Assembly (NCBI RefSeq): GCF_022811605.1
Contig: NZ_CP094533.1
Coordinates: 2,480,001-2,544,000, forward strand
Source: Agromyces soli
Lineage (GTDB): Bacteria > Actinomycetota > Actinomycetes > Actinomycetales > Microbacteriaceae
DNA length: 64,000 bases
Direction of reading: 5' to 3'
The translations under genes and the position numbers were made by a program. Within the stretch, counting starts at the first letter, position 1; each line of letters begins with the position of its first letter. The notes under the pieces are model-generated. The model was not told where the DNA came from. It worked only from the letters and a program-made list of their open reading frames with translations, and searched no databases. Shown here one piece after another: positions 18,143 to 25,958 of the stretch.

Positions 18143-18510
18143 GGGGATGATCGGTTTCGACATCGCCTGTGCGCCCACGAGAAGCGGGCCGAGGATGCAG
18201 GGTTATCTCGTGAACGCTCCCTGCGAACAAATAACTGCCAATAAGAAGCAGTCCGACTTCGCACTCGCTGCCTAAGCGAGTCCGATAGTCCGTCAGTCCG
18301 GGTTGGTTCCCGCCCCGGTCCCTGGCGTCATTTAGGGAACTTGCTGCGCGTCGTCGCCTGAGCGACGTGCGGGACTTTTTCAGGCTGGGCTCGTCGACCG
18401 AGGTGCCTGTGACAACGGTCGGGGCCGAGCAGAACGCTCCACAGGATGCGCCCGGAGAAGGCGTGGAAACTCAGCGATGGACGGGGGTTCAATTCCCCCC
18501 ATCTCCACCA
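18143..18510 (+). ncRNA. ssrA: Transfer-messenger RNA (tmRNA)
   Basis: The 5' end GGGGATGATCGGTTTCGACA and 3' end TTCAATTCCCCCCATCTCCA-CCA form the tRNA-like domain. GGGGATG (18143-18149) pairs with CATCTCC before ACCA, and CCA is encoded. The resume reading frame at 18237-18275 encodes AANKKQSDFALAA followed by TAA; the DFALAA end is the usual actinobacterial degradation tag. tmRNA rescues stalled ribosomes with SmpB. A -10-like TAGACT at 18020-18025 could drive a precursor with about 110 nt of 5' leader. Confidence 0.96.
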
Positions 18511-18540
18511 CCGGTCGTTGTCGCACGCGAATCGCCAGCA

Positions 18541-18568
18541 GACGGGCCGCCCCTCGGGGCGGCCCGTC
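18541..18568 (+). terminator. Terminator of ssrA
   Basis: GACGGGCCGCCCC and GGGGCGGCCCGTC are perfect inverted arms of 13 nt separated by 2 nt, 30 bp after the tmRNA end. No T-tract follows. Confidence 0.7.
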
Positions 18569-18609
18569 GTGCGTTCGGCGCAGAGACATCTTGGAGCCGG
18601 GGCATCCCC

Positions 18610-18615
18610 TAGGCT
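18610..18615 (+). promoter_or_regulatory. Leaderless -10 hexamer TAGGCT
   Basis: Lies 7 nt before the GTG at 18623 and helps fix that start. Confidence 0.5.
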
Positions 18616-18622
18616 GGCGATC

Positions 18623-19648
18623 GTGCGTCCGGCCCTCGACACCACCGCGCTCACCGCGTTGTTCGGGCCGGAAGAGGTGCGGCAGCTCGCGCTCGCCGCC
18701 CGGGCCGACCGGCCCACGCCCCTCGGCCTGGTGTGGCGGGCCCTCGGCGCCGGCTTCCTCGCGCTCGTGTTCACCGCGACGTTCCTCGGCGTCCTCGACG
18801 AGTGGGTCGAGCGCGGGCCGTGGCCCGCGGCGTTCTTCCTGCTCGTGCTCTGCGGCATGGCCGCGTTCGTCGTCGCGATCAGCATCTCGTCGCTCGGCGC
18901 GGCACGGCGGCGTCGGGTGCGTCACCTGCGGCTCGAGCGCTTCGCCCGGGACAACCGGCTGTACTGGATGCCGGAGGGCAACGCGCCCCAGTACCCGGGG
19001 GCGATCTTCTCGGTCGGAACGACCCGGCTCGTGCGCGACCGGCTGTTCGCCGGCTCTGGCGAGTTCTTCGACGTCGGGGTGCTGCAGGCGGTGACGGGCA
19101 GCGGCAAGGACCGGCGCACCGTCGAGTGGTCCTACCTGGCGCTGCGGCTCACGCGCGAGCTGCCGCATCTCGTGCTCGACTCGACCCGCGACAATATGCT
19201 CGGCCAGAGCTCGCTGCCCGAGACGATGCACCGGGCGCAGCGGCTCTCGCTCGAGGGCGACTTCGACCGCCACTTCGCCTTGTACTGCCCGGCGGGCTAC
19301 GAGCGCGACGCGCTCTACGTGTTCACGCCCGACCTGATGGCGCTCCTCATCGACGAGGCGGGCGCCTTCGACGTCGAGATCGTCGACGACCGGATGACGC
19401 TGTTCACCCGGCGCTACGTCGACCCGCTCGACCCGGAGACCTGGCGACGCTACGAGCGCATCATGGCGCTCGTGCTGCCGAAGGCCAGGCGGCAGACGCG
19501 CCGCTACCGAGACGAGCGCGCCGACGAGGGCGAGGCCGTCGCGCTCGAGGGGCGCCGGCTCCGCACGGGCGTGCCGTGGAGCGGCATCGCGATCGGCGTC
19601 GGCGTGTTCGGCGGCTGGATCGTGCTGCGCTTCCTGCTGGGCGGCTGA
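18623..19648 (+). CDS. Membrane protein of unknown function (341 aa)
   Basis: Two helices near residues 33-57 and 68-93 form an N-terminal hairpin. A soluble region of about 210 residues follows (LDSTRDNMLGQSSLPETMHR, YVFTPDLMALLIDEAGAFDV), and the chain ends in one more helix (GIAIGVGVFGGWIVLRFLLG). I do not recognise a named family with confidence; the layout resembles DUF3137-like envelope proteins. The GTG start was chosen from the leaderless -10 spacing. It lies downstream of ssrA with its own promoter. Confidence 0.75.
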   Translation: MRPALDTTALTALFGPEEVRQLALAARADRPTPLGLVWRALGAGFLALVFTATFLGVLDEWVERGPWPAAFFLLVLCGMAAFVVAISISSLGAARRRRVRHLRLERFARDNRLYWMPEGNAPQYPGAIFSVGTTRLVRDRLFAGSGEFFDVGVLQAVTGSGKDRRTVEWSYLALRLTRELPHLVLDSTRDNMLGQSSLPETMHRAQRLSLEGDFDRHFALYCPAGYERDALYVFTPDLMALLIDEAGAFDVEIVDDRMTLFTRRYVDPLDPETWRRYERIMALVLPKARRQTRRYRDERADEGEAVALEGRRLRTGVPWSGIAIGVGVFGGWIVLRFLLGG

Positions 19649-19707
19649 CGCGCGCACCGCGCGGCGTCGAGGAGCGGATGCCTCGCCGCGACGTCGGCGG
19701 CCGCCGC

Positions 19708-19713
19708 TACGAT
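19708..19713 (+). promoter_or_regulatory. Leaderless -10 hexamer TACGAT
   Basis: Lies 6 nt before the ATG of the aldo/keto reductase at 19720. Confidence 0.45.
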
Positions 19714-19719
19714 CGAGCG

Positions 19720-20775
19720 ATGAGCTACTCCGCGGCGTCCGACCGCTACGACCAGATGACGTTCCGCCGCTCGGGCCGTTCGGGCCTGCAATTGCCCCTG
19801 CTCTCGCTCGGGCTCTGGCAGAACTTCGGCGACGACCGTCCGGCCGAACGGCAGCGCGACATCCTGCTGCGCGCCTTCGACCGCGGCGTCATCCACTTCG
19901 ACCTGGCGAACAACTACGGCCCGCCCTACGGTGCCTCCGAGGCGAACGTCGGCCGTGTGCTCGGCGGTGAGCTCCGCGCGCACCGCGACGAGATCGTCGT
20001 GTCGACGAAGGCCGGGTGGGACATGTGGCCCGGGCCCTACGGCTCCGGCGGCAGCCGCAAGTACCTGCTGTCGAGCCTCGACGCCTCGCTCGGCCGGCTC
20101 GGGCTCGACTTCGTCGACGTCTTCTACCACCACCGGCCCGACCCCGGCACGCCGCTCGAAGAGACGGCCGCGGCGCTCGACGCCGTCGTCCGCGCGGGCA
20201 AGGCGCTCTACGTCGGCATCTCCTCGTACTCCGCGGCTGATGCGCGCACGATGGCGGGGCTGCTCGCCGAGCTGGGCACGCCGCTCACGATCCACCAGCC
20301 GTCGTACTCCATGCTGAACCGCTGGATCGAGACCGAGGGGCTGCTCGAGGCCGCCGGCGAGCTCGGCTTCGGCGTCATCGGCTTCACGGCGCTCGCGCAG
20401 GGCCTGCTCACGGGCAAGTACCTCGGCGGGGTGCCGGAGGGTTCGCGCGCCGCGTCCGACGGCTCGCTCGACCGCACCGTGCTCACCGACGAGCTCACCG
20501 CTCACCTGCGCGCGCTCAACGAGATCGCGGCCGCTCGCGGGCAGTCGCTCGCGCAGCTCGCGCTCGCCTGGGCGCTCCGCGACGAGCGGGTCACGAGCCT
20601 CGTGGTGGGCGCGTCGAGCGTCGCGCAGCTCGACGAGAACCTCGATGCGCTCGACCGGCTCGACTTCGACGAGTCCGAGCTGCGCGCGATCGACGAGCAC
20701 GCGGTCGAGTCCGGCATCGACCTCTGGGCCGACGCCCGCGGTGGCGGGCCGGTGCCCGTGTTGAAGCCGGAGTGA
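19720..20775 (+). CDS. Aldo/keto reductase (YghZ/Kv-beta-like)
   Basis: 351 residues, an (alpha/beta)8 NADPH-dependent reductase. The catalytic Tyr lies in FDLANNYGPPYGASE, the Lys in VVSTKAGWDMWPGPYG, the His in VFYHHRPDPGTPLEE, and the coenzyme-binding end is VTSLVVGASSVAQLDENLDAL. The WPGPYGSGGSRKYLL segment and length are typical of L-glyceraldehyde 3-phosphate reductase (YghZ) proteins, so it may detoxify aldehydes. It is a single gene, convergent with the next. Confidence 0.9.
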   Translation: MSYSAASDRYDQMTFRRSGRSGLQLPLLSLGLWQNFGDDRPAERQRDILLRAFDRGVIHFDLANNYGPPYGASEANVGRVLGGELRAHRDEIVVSTKAGWDMWPGPYGSGGSRKYLLSSLDASLGRLGLDFVDVFYHHRPDPGTPLEETAAALDAVVRAGKALYVGISSYSAADARTMAGLLAELGTPLTIHQPSYSMLNRWIETEGLLEAAGELGFGVIGFTALAQGLLTGKYLGGVPEGSRAASDGSLDRTVLTDELTAHLRALNEIAAARGQSLAQLALAWALRDERVTSLVVGASSVAQLDENLDALDRLDFDESELRAIDEHAVESGIDLWADARGGGPVPVLKPE

Positions 20776-20784
20776 CCGGCGCGT

Positions 20785-20811
20785 GCCCCGGCCGGCAGCG
20801 CCGGCCGGGGC
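20785..20811. terminator. Bidirectional terminator hairpin
   Basis: GCCCCGGCCGGC and GCCGGCCGGGGC form a 12-bp stem with a 3-nt loop between two convergent genes (19720-20775 and 20833-21216). Confidence 0.65.
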
Positions 20812-20832
20812 GCGCACGTCAGCGCGCGGCGC

Positions 20833-21216
20833 TCAGGCGTTGTCGATGCGATTCGCGAGCACCTGGCGCGCCACGAGGTCGTTCGCCACGGCGTCGCCGG
20901 TCTCGCCGAAGATCGTGGCCGTCTTCGCCGCCCCGATCGCCCCGCCGAGCAGTGCGCCGCTCGTCATGTCCCGGTGCAGCCGGGCGACGAGCAGGCCCTG
21001 CGCGTCCGTCATGAAGTCGACGGCGAGGTTGATCACGAACTTCGAACCGGCCATGGCGCCGAGCCACACGGTGCGCGCGGTGCTGCCGCGCTTCGCGAAG
21101 AAGCCGCCGGTCGGCGTCTCGGTGATCGTGAAGCCCTGCGCCTCGAGCGCACTGCGGATCGCGGCGCGGGCGGCGGCGTGATCGCCGAGGAGGAAGTAGT
21201 CGTACGACGAGGCCAT
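20833..21216 (-). CDS. Hypothetical protein (127 aa)
   Basis: Small protein with an N-terminal SYDYFLLGDHAAARAAIRSALEAQGF, where the second half looks like a helix packed against a strand. A mixed segment follows (ARTVWLGAMAGSKFVINLAVDFM) and a Gly/Ala-rich stretch GALLGGAIGAAKTATIFGETG that could be membrane-interacting. I do not recognise the family. Start ATG at 21216 with GGAG 7 nt upstream; a possible -10 (TAGAGT) lies near 21260. Confidence 0.72.
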   Translation of the reverse strand: MASSYDYFLLGDHAAARAAIRSALEAQGFTITETPTGGFFAKRGSTARTVWLGAMAGSKFVINLAVDFMTDAQGLLVARLHRDMTSGALLGGAIGAAKTATIFGETGDAVANDLVARQVLANRIDNA

Positions 21217-21297
21217 CTGGTGCTCCAGTCGGGTCGGGTCTGATTGATGCCGCTCGACTCTATCGGCAGACGACCCCCGTTCGGGGTGGCGGCGCGC

Positions 21298-22098
21298 TCA
21301 GCGCAGGGCGTCGAGCACGAGCTCGTGCAGCGCCCCGTTCGTGGCGAGCGAACTGCCGTGCTGCGGCCCGGCCTCGCCGGTGATCGAGGTGAAGCGTCCG
21401 CCGGCCTCCTCGACGATCGGGATGAGCGCGGCGAGGTCGTAGATCTTCACGTCGAACTCGCCGACGATGTCGATGACGCCCTCGGCGAGCAGCATGTACG
21501 ACCAGAGGTCGCCGTAGGCGCGGTCGCGCCACACCCGCTCGGAGAGCGCCAGAAGGCGGTCGAGGTACCCGGCGTCGCGCCACTGGGCGAGGCTCTGGAA
21601 GCTCAGCGAGGCATCCGCCAGTCCCGAGACCGCGGAGACCGCGAGGCGACGGGGCTCAGGACGCGCTCCCGTCTCGTCGGGCAGCTCGCGCGTCCAGGCG
21701 CCCTCGCCGGCGGAGGCCCACCAGCGACGCCCCATCGCGGGCGCGGAGACGACCCCGACGACGGGGACGCCGTCGACGGCGAGCGCGATGAGCGTGCCCC
21801 ACACCGGCACCCCGCGCAGGAAGTTGGCGGTGCCGTCGATCGGGTCGATGATCCACTGACGGCTCGTGCTGCCCTCGGTGCCGAACTCCTCGCCGATGAT
21901 GCCGTCGTCGGGGCGCGCGGCGGCGAGTCGCTCACGGATGGCCCGTTCGACCGCGAGGTCGGCCTCGGTCACCGGCGTGCGGTCGGGCTTCGTCTGCACG
22001 TCGAGGTCGACGGCGCGGAAGCGCGAGAGCGAGATCGCGTCGGCGAGATCGGCGAGTTCGAGGGCGAGCGCGAGGTCGTCGGCGTAGGAAACGGTCAC
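21298..22098 (-). CDS. hisN: Inositol monophosphatase family protein, probable histidinol-phosphatase HisN
   Basis: 266 residues. Metal-binding motifs are GEEFG (first Glu), WIIDPIDGTANFLRGVPVW (DPIDGT) and YGDLWSYMLLAEGVIDIV plus DVKIYDLAAL. Members hydrolyse small phosphomonoesters with Mg2+. The NFLRGVPVWGTLIAL and PAMGRRWWASAGEGAW segments are typical of actinobacterial HisN, which performs the penultimate step of histidine synthesis. The GTG at 22098 is preceded by TACGCT at 6 nt; an ATG 47 codons upstream would remove that promoter. Confidence 0.85.
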   Translation of the reverse strand: MTVSYADDLALALELADLADAISLSRFRAVDLDVQTKPDRTPVTEADLAVERAIRERLAAARPDDGIIGEEFGTEGSTSRQWIIDPIDGTANFLRGVPVWGTLIALAVDGVPVVGVVSAPAMGRRWWASAGEGAWTRELPDETGARPEPRRLAVSAVSGLADASLSFQSLAQWRDAGYLDRLLALSERVWRDRAYGDLWSYMLLAEGVIDIVGEFDVKIYDLAALIPIVEEAGGRFTSITGEAGPQHGSSLATNGALHELVLDALR

Positions 22099-22104
22099 GG
22101 CCTC

Positions 22105-22110
22105 AGCGTA
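22105..22110 (-). promoter_or_regulatory. Leaderless -10 hexamer TACGCT
   Basis: Minus strand, 6 nt before the hisN GTG. Confidence 0.5.
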
Positions 22111-22251
22111 TCGGCCGGCGGTGAACGGCGGGTTTCCGGGCCGGCATCCCCACGACGCGCCCGGGGTGCGGACGGGCCCGCGCTCGATTGGCGCGAAGGT
22201 GGCGGAGCTGATAGCGTGGTCTCTCGGTTCGGTTCGCAAGATCCGCGCTTC

Positions 22252-22327
22252 GCACCTCTAGCTCAATCGGCAGAGCAACTGACTCTTAATCAGTGGGTTC
22301 AGGGTTCAAGTCCCTGGGGGTGCACCA
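22252..22327 (+). tRNA. tRNA-Lys (anticodon CTT)
   Basis: 76 nt with CCA encoded. Acceptor stem GCACCTC pairs with GGGGTGC (one G-T pair), D-arm AGCTCAATCGGCAGAGC, anticodon arm ACTGA-CTCTTAA-TCAGT with CTT in the 7-nt loop, and T-arm CAGGGTTCAAGTCCCTG. It reads AAG codons, the main lysine codon in this genome. Confidence 0.98.
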
Positions 22328-22330
22328 GAG

Positions 22331-22361
22331 CGAAGGCCCCGGCAGCATGCCGGGGCCTTCG
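22331..22361 (+). terminator. Terminator after tRNA-Lys
   Basis: A 13-bp stem (CGAAGGCCCCGGC with GCCGGGGCCTTCG) and 5-nt loop begin 4 nt after the tRNA; TCGTTT follows. It also lies beyond the end of the convergent BrkB gene. Confidence 0.75.
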
Positions 22362-22406
22362 TCGTTTCCGCCGGACGAGCGCTGGCATCGCCGCGGTCGC
22401 ACCCGC

Positions 22407-23450
22407 TCAGCCGCGCTCCTTGTCGACGGCTTCGCGCGCGGACTGCACCTCCGCGACGGCGGCCATCGCCCGGCGCTCGGCGCGCTGCAGGCGTCGCACG
22501 GCGATCGTGGGGCTGCCGTAGCGGGCGGCGACGCGGTCGTGCTCCTCGTCGACGCCGGTGACGATGTAGGCGCCGGCGATGAGCACGACCTGGCTCGAGA
22601 GGTTCAGCCAGAGCAGCAGCGCGATGATCGAGGCGAACGAGGCCAGCAGCGGGTTCGACGACGCGCCGCCGATGAAGAGGCCCGAGAGCACCTGCAGCAC
22701 GGTCAGCCCGACGCCGCCGAGCAGCGCCCCCGTCCAGAGCGAGCGGCGGCGTGGTCGCAGTCCCGAGAGCAGGCGGAACAGCGCGGCGACCGCGACCGTG
22801 TCGATCGCGAGAACCACGAGAATCGAGAGCGCCTGCACGCCGAAGTCGGCGAGGCCGGAACGGGCGGGGACGCCGAGCCAGTCGAGCACGGAGCCGATCG
22901 CGGCGGTGCCGGCCATGGTGACGACGGCGCCCGCGCCGAGCGCGACGCCGAACCCCACCGCGATCGCGAGATTCCGAAGCACCGCCCAGACGACGAAGGT
23001 CTGGTCGGGGGCCTGGTCCGCGATCTCGCGGAACGCGATGGCGAGCGAGCCGACCGCGCCGATCGCCGTGCCCACCAGTCCCACGAGGCCGACGACGCCC
23101 GCGACGCTGAACGCGACGGGCTGCACGAGCGAACTGGGATCGATCGCGCCGCCCTCGCCCACGAGCCCCGGGATGGCCCGGCCGACGGCGTCGACGAGGG
23201 CCTGCATGGCCTCGTCGTCGCGGGAGAGCCAGATGCCGGCAACCGAGAAGCCGAGGAGCACGCCTGCGAACACCGAGAACAGCGCCCGATAGGTCACGCT
23301 GTCGGCGAGCATGGGGCCGTGGTGCTCCTGATAGAGGAGGAACGCCCGCACGGGCTTCCGTTCGAGCACCCAGGCGACGAGGCGCTTCAGCCAGCCGGCC
23401 TTCGGCGGCGTCGTGGCGGCGGGAGTCGTGTCTCGTTCGGCAGCGCTCAT
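22407..23450 (-). CDS. YihY/BrkB-family inner membrane protein
   Basis: 347 residues. After a cytoplasmic N-terminus (about 50 residues), six helices follow with family landmarks LADSVTYRALFSVFAGVL near residue 50, FREIADQAPDQ near 145, and LASFASIIALLLWLNLSSQVVLIAGAY in the last helices. The C-terminus is basic and helical. The molecular role of the family is uncertain. Start ATG at 23450, with TAGCCT 6 nt upstream. Confidence 0.88.
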   Translation of the reverse strand: MSAAERDTTPAATTPPKAGWLKRLVAWVLERKPVRAFLLYQEHHGPMLADSVTYRALFSVFAGVLLGFSVAGIWLSRDDEAMQALVDAVGRAIPGLVGEGGAIDPSSLVQPVAFSVAGVVGLVGLVGTAIGAVGSLAIAFREIADQAPDQTFVVWAVLRNLAIAVGFGVALGAGAVVTMAGTAAIGSVLDWLGVPARSGLADFGVQALSILVVLAIDTVAVAALFRLLSGLRPRRRSLWTGALLGGVGLTVLQVLSGLFIGGASSNPLLASFASIIALLLWLNLSSQVVLIAGAYIVTGVDEEHDRVAARYGSPTIAVRRLQRAERRAMAAVAEVQSAREAVDKERG

Positions 23451-23456
23451 CTCGTC

Positions 23457-23462
23457 AGGCTA
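23457..23462 (-). promoter_or_regulatory. Leaderless -10 hexamer TAGCCT
   Basis: Minus strand, 6 nt before the YihY/BrkB ATG. Confidence 0.5.
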
Positions 23463-23512
23463 GCCAGCCGAGGGATCGGGGCGGAGAGGCTTGACGCGGT
23501 GCGCGGTTCGGC

Positions 23513-24106
23513 TCAGTCGTCGAGGCCGCGGGCAACCAGCGCCTCGCCGAGGTGGTCGGCGGTGCGGAGCGCGCGCACGATCACGGGCACGGCGACGGCC
23601 CGGATCGATCCCTCCGCCCCGCGCGCCCGGCGGGCGTCGAGCACCTCCGCGACGATCTCGCCGAGGAGGGGGATGGCACGGATCGCGAGGGCGAGGGCGA
23701 GCCCCACGCGGTCGGCGTCGATCCAGCGGCGGAACGGCCGCAGCAGTGTCTGCGCCGCGTCCAGGGTCTCGGTCACCGGCGTCGTGAGCGAGTAGACCCC
23801 GGCCAGGACGACCGCGAGCAGCAGCCGCAGGGCGACCGTGACGGCGAGCTCCCAGCCGGCGACGAGCAGCTGGATCGGCACGGCGATCGCGAGCAGCCAC
23901 AGGAGAGGGACGAGCTGACGCCAGAGCAGCCGAAGCGGCACCCGGGCGAGGGCGACGATCCCGGCGACCACGAGGCACGCGCCCGCGAGCACGAGCACCG
24001 AGTGCTGCAGCGCGATGGCCGTCACGAGCGCCGCGAGCAGCCCGAGCTTCAGGAGCGCCGGCGCGCGGTGCACGAGCGAGCCGCCGGGGTGGAAGACGCC
24101 GATCAC
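23513..24106 (-). CDS. bioN: Energy-coupling factor transmembrane protein (BioN/EcfT)
   Basis: 197 residues with five hydrophobic segments. The Ala-Arg-Gly coupling motifs of EcfT appear near the C-terminus (LDARRARGAEGS and LVARGLDD); these contact the ATPase. It completes the BioY-BioM-BioN biotin importer. Start GTG at 24106 overlaps the bioM stop (GTGA). It is the last gene of a five-gene operon. Confidence 0.9.
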   Translation of the reverse strand: MIGVFHPGGSLVHRAPALLKLGLLAALVTAIALQHSVLVLAGACLVVAGIVALARVPLRLLWRQLVPLLWLLAIAVPIQLLVAGWELAVTVALRLLLAVVLAGVYSLTTPVTETLDAAQTLLRPFRRWIDADRVGLALALAIRAIPLLGEIVAEVLDARRARGAEGSIRAVAVPVIVRALRTADHLGEALVARGLDD

Positions 24107-24837
24107 GGTCTGGTCCGCTCCGCGGCGTCGGTGACGCCGTCGTCGGCCTCGTCCTCGGTGTCGATGAGTTCGCGGTAGCGGGGGAGGGCCACCGCCGGCA
24201 CGTCGTCGCAGACGACGCGGCCGCCCTCCATCACGATGACCCGGTCGAAGTCGTCGAGGAGCTCGAGCTGGTGGCTCACGACGACGAGCTGCTCGTCGAG
24301 TCCGGCGAGGTGCCGGGCGACGCGGCGCGCGTTCCTCGCGTCGAGGAGCGTCGTCGGCTCGTCGGCGACGAGGATCGCGGGATGCCCCACGAGCACGCTC
24401 GCGAGGGCCAACAGCTGCTTCTGCCCGCCCGAGAGCCGGTGCGCCGGGCGCTCGGCGAGCTCGGTCAGCCCGAAGCGGGCGAGCGCGGCATCCACCCGTT
24501 CGTTCGCCTCGGCCGGGGCGAGCCGGTGCCGGCGCAGGGTGAAGGCGACGTCCTCCCGCACCGTCGGCATGACGATCTGGGTGTCGGCGTTGGTGAACAC
24601 GAAGCCGACGCGGCGGCGCACCTCGCGGCCCTGCTTCGCCACGTCGAGCCCGTCGACGAGCACGCGCCCGGCGTCGGGTTCGACGAGCCCGTTGATCATG
24701 CGCGCCAGCGTGGACTTGCCGGAGCCGTTGGCGCCGACGATCCCGATCCGGTGCTCGACGAGCTCGAGGGAGACGTCGTCGACGACCCGCCGTCCGTCGA
24801 AGCTGCGGCTCACCCGCTCGAACACGATCGCGCTCAT
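24103..24837 (-). CDS. bioM: Energy-coupling factor ATPase (BioM)
   Basis: 244 residues. Walker A GANGSGKST is at 35-43, the Q-loop region GFVFTNADTQIVMPTV, signature LSGGQKQLLALAS, Walker B ILVADEPTTLLD and switch His in VVVSHQLELLDD. The ADTQ Q-loop is characteristic of ECF ATPases. The frame is open far upstream, but the ATG at 24837 overlaps the thiolase stop (ATGA). It drives biotin uptake with BioN and BioY. Confidence 0.92.
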   Translation of the reverse strand: MSAIVFERVSRSFDGRRVVDDVSLELVEHRIGIVGANGSGKSTLARMINGLVEPDAGRVLVDGLDVAKQGREVRRRVGFVFTNADTQIVMPTVREDVAFTLRRHRLAPAEANERVDAALARFGLTELAERPAHRLSGGQKQLLALASVLVGHPAILVADEPTTLLDARNARRVARHLAGLDEQLVVVSHQLELLDDFDRVIVMEGGRVVCDDVPAVALPRYRELIDTEDEADDGVTDAAERTRP

Positions 24838-25958
24838 GCGATCCGCTCCACGATCATCGCCACGCCCTGGCCGCCGCCGATGGAGCACGCCGCGAGGGCG
24901 GGCCGATCGTCGTCGTCGGCGAGCAGACGGGCGGCGAGCCGCACGACGAGCACGGCCCCGGAGGCGCCCCAGGGGTGCCCGAGCGCGATCGCACCGCCGT
25001 CCGCGCTGATCGCCTCCTCGTCGAGCCCGAGCTCGTCGCTCACGGCCAGCAGCTGCGCGGCGAAGGCCTCGGTGATCTCGACGGCGCCCAGGGCGCGCGG
25101 GGTGAGCCCGGCGCGTTCGAACGCGATCCGCGCGGCGCGGGCCGCGCCGAGGCCGGGCAGCGCCGGATCGGATGCCGCGACCGCCGCCGCACGTACGCGC
25201 AACGCGGGCAGGCCGAGCTCGCGGGCGATCTCGGGAGTGGTCACCGCCATCGCGGCGGCGCCGTCGGAGAAGCCGCAGGAGTTGCCCGCCGTCACGCTGG
25301 CCTGCTCGTCCGCGGCGAAGGCGGGGGCGAAGCGCGCGAGCACCGACGTCGTCATGCGGGCGCTCGGCCGTTCGTCGGCGGTGACGTCGGCGACGGGAAC
25401 GAGTTCCGCATCGAAGCGGCCCGCCGCCCGCGCCGCCGCGGCCCGGGCGTGCGAGCGCGCGGCCCAGGCATCCTGACGTTCGCGGTCGATGCCGCGCCGC
25501 CGGGCCACCGCCTCGGCAGCCGGACCCATGTCCGGGTCGGGGAAGCCGGCGGGCGCGAACGGCGCCCGGGTGTACCGCGTGCCGTCGGGCCAGCTGCGCT
25601 GCGGCGCGGTCGACGCCGACTCGGCACCGCCGGCGAGCACGAGGCGGGCGTCGCCCGCCCGCACTCGCGAAGCGGCCTGCAGCACGGCGTCGAGGCCGGA
25701 CCCGCACTGACGATCGACGGTCACCCCGGGCACCTCGGAACCGAGGCCGGCGCGCAGGGCCGCGATGCGGGCGACGTCGCCGCCCGGGCCCATGCAGTTG
25801 CCCAGGATGACGTCGTCGATCGGCCGGCCCGCCGGTGCGATGAGACGGGCCACCTCGGCGAGCACGGGGGCGGCGAGCCCGTCGACCGTGTGCGAGGCGA
25901 GGCTGCGCCCCGCCGTGCCGATCGGAGTGCGCCGTGCGGCCACGATGACGGCGCTCAT
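24834..25958 (-). CDS. Thiolase family protein (acetyl-CoA acyltransferase-like)
   Basis: 374 residues. All catalytic residues are present: nucleophile Cys85 (VDRQCGSGLD), His328 (LGHPWGASGA) and Cys358 (ACSIGGGQG). Thiolases either cleave 3-oxoacyl-CoA or condense two acyl-CoAs. It is coupled by ATGA to the AMP-ligase gene before it and to bioM after it, inside a biotin uptake operon. It may therefore act on biotin or a pimeloyl-type precursor, but this is inference from context only. The chain is slightly shorter than typical 390-residue thiolases. Confidence 0.9.
   Translation of the reverse strand: MSAVIVAARRTPIGTAGRSLASHTVDGLAAPVLAEVARLIAPAGRPIDDVILGNCMGPGGDVARIAALRAGLGSEVPGVTVDRQCGSGLDAVLQAASRVRAGDARLVLAGGAESASTAPQRSWPDGTRYTRAPFAPAGFPDPDMGPAAEAVARRRGIDRERQDAWAARSHARAAAARAAGRFDAELVPVADVTADERPSARMTTSVLARFAPAFAADEQASVTAGNSCGFSDGAAAMAVTTPEIARELGLPALRVRAAAVAASDPALPGLGAARAARIAFERAGLTPRALGAVEITEAFAAQLLAVSDELGLDEEAISADGGAIALGHPWGASGAVLVVRLAARLLADDDDRPALAACSIGGGQGVAMIVERIA

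Noticed and set aside
18143-18623. An integrated island at the 3' end of ssrA
   Set aside because: No integrase, no repeat of the tmRNA 3' end and no composition shift was seen downstream. The terminator and next gene follow immediately.
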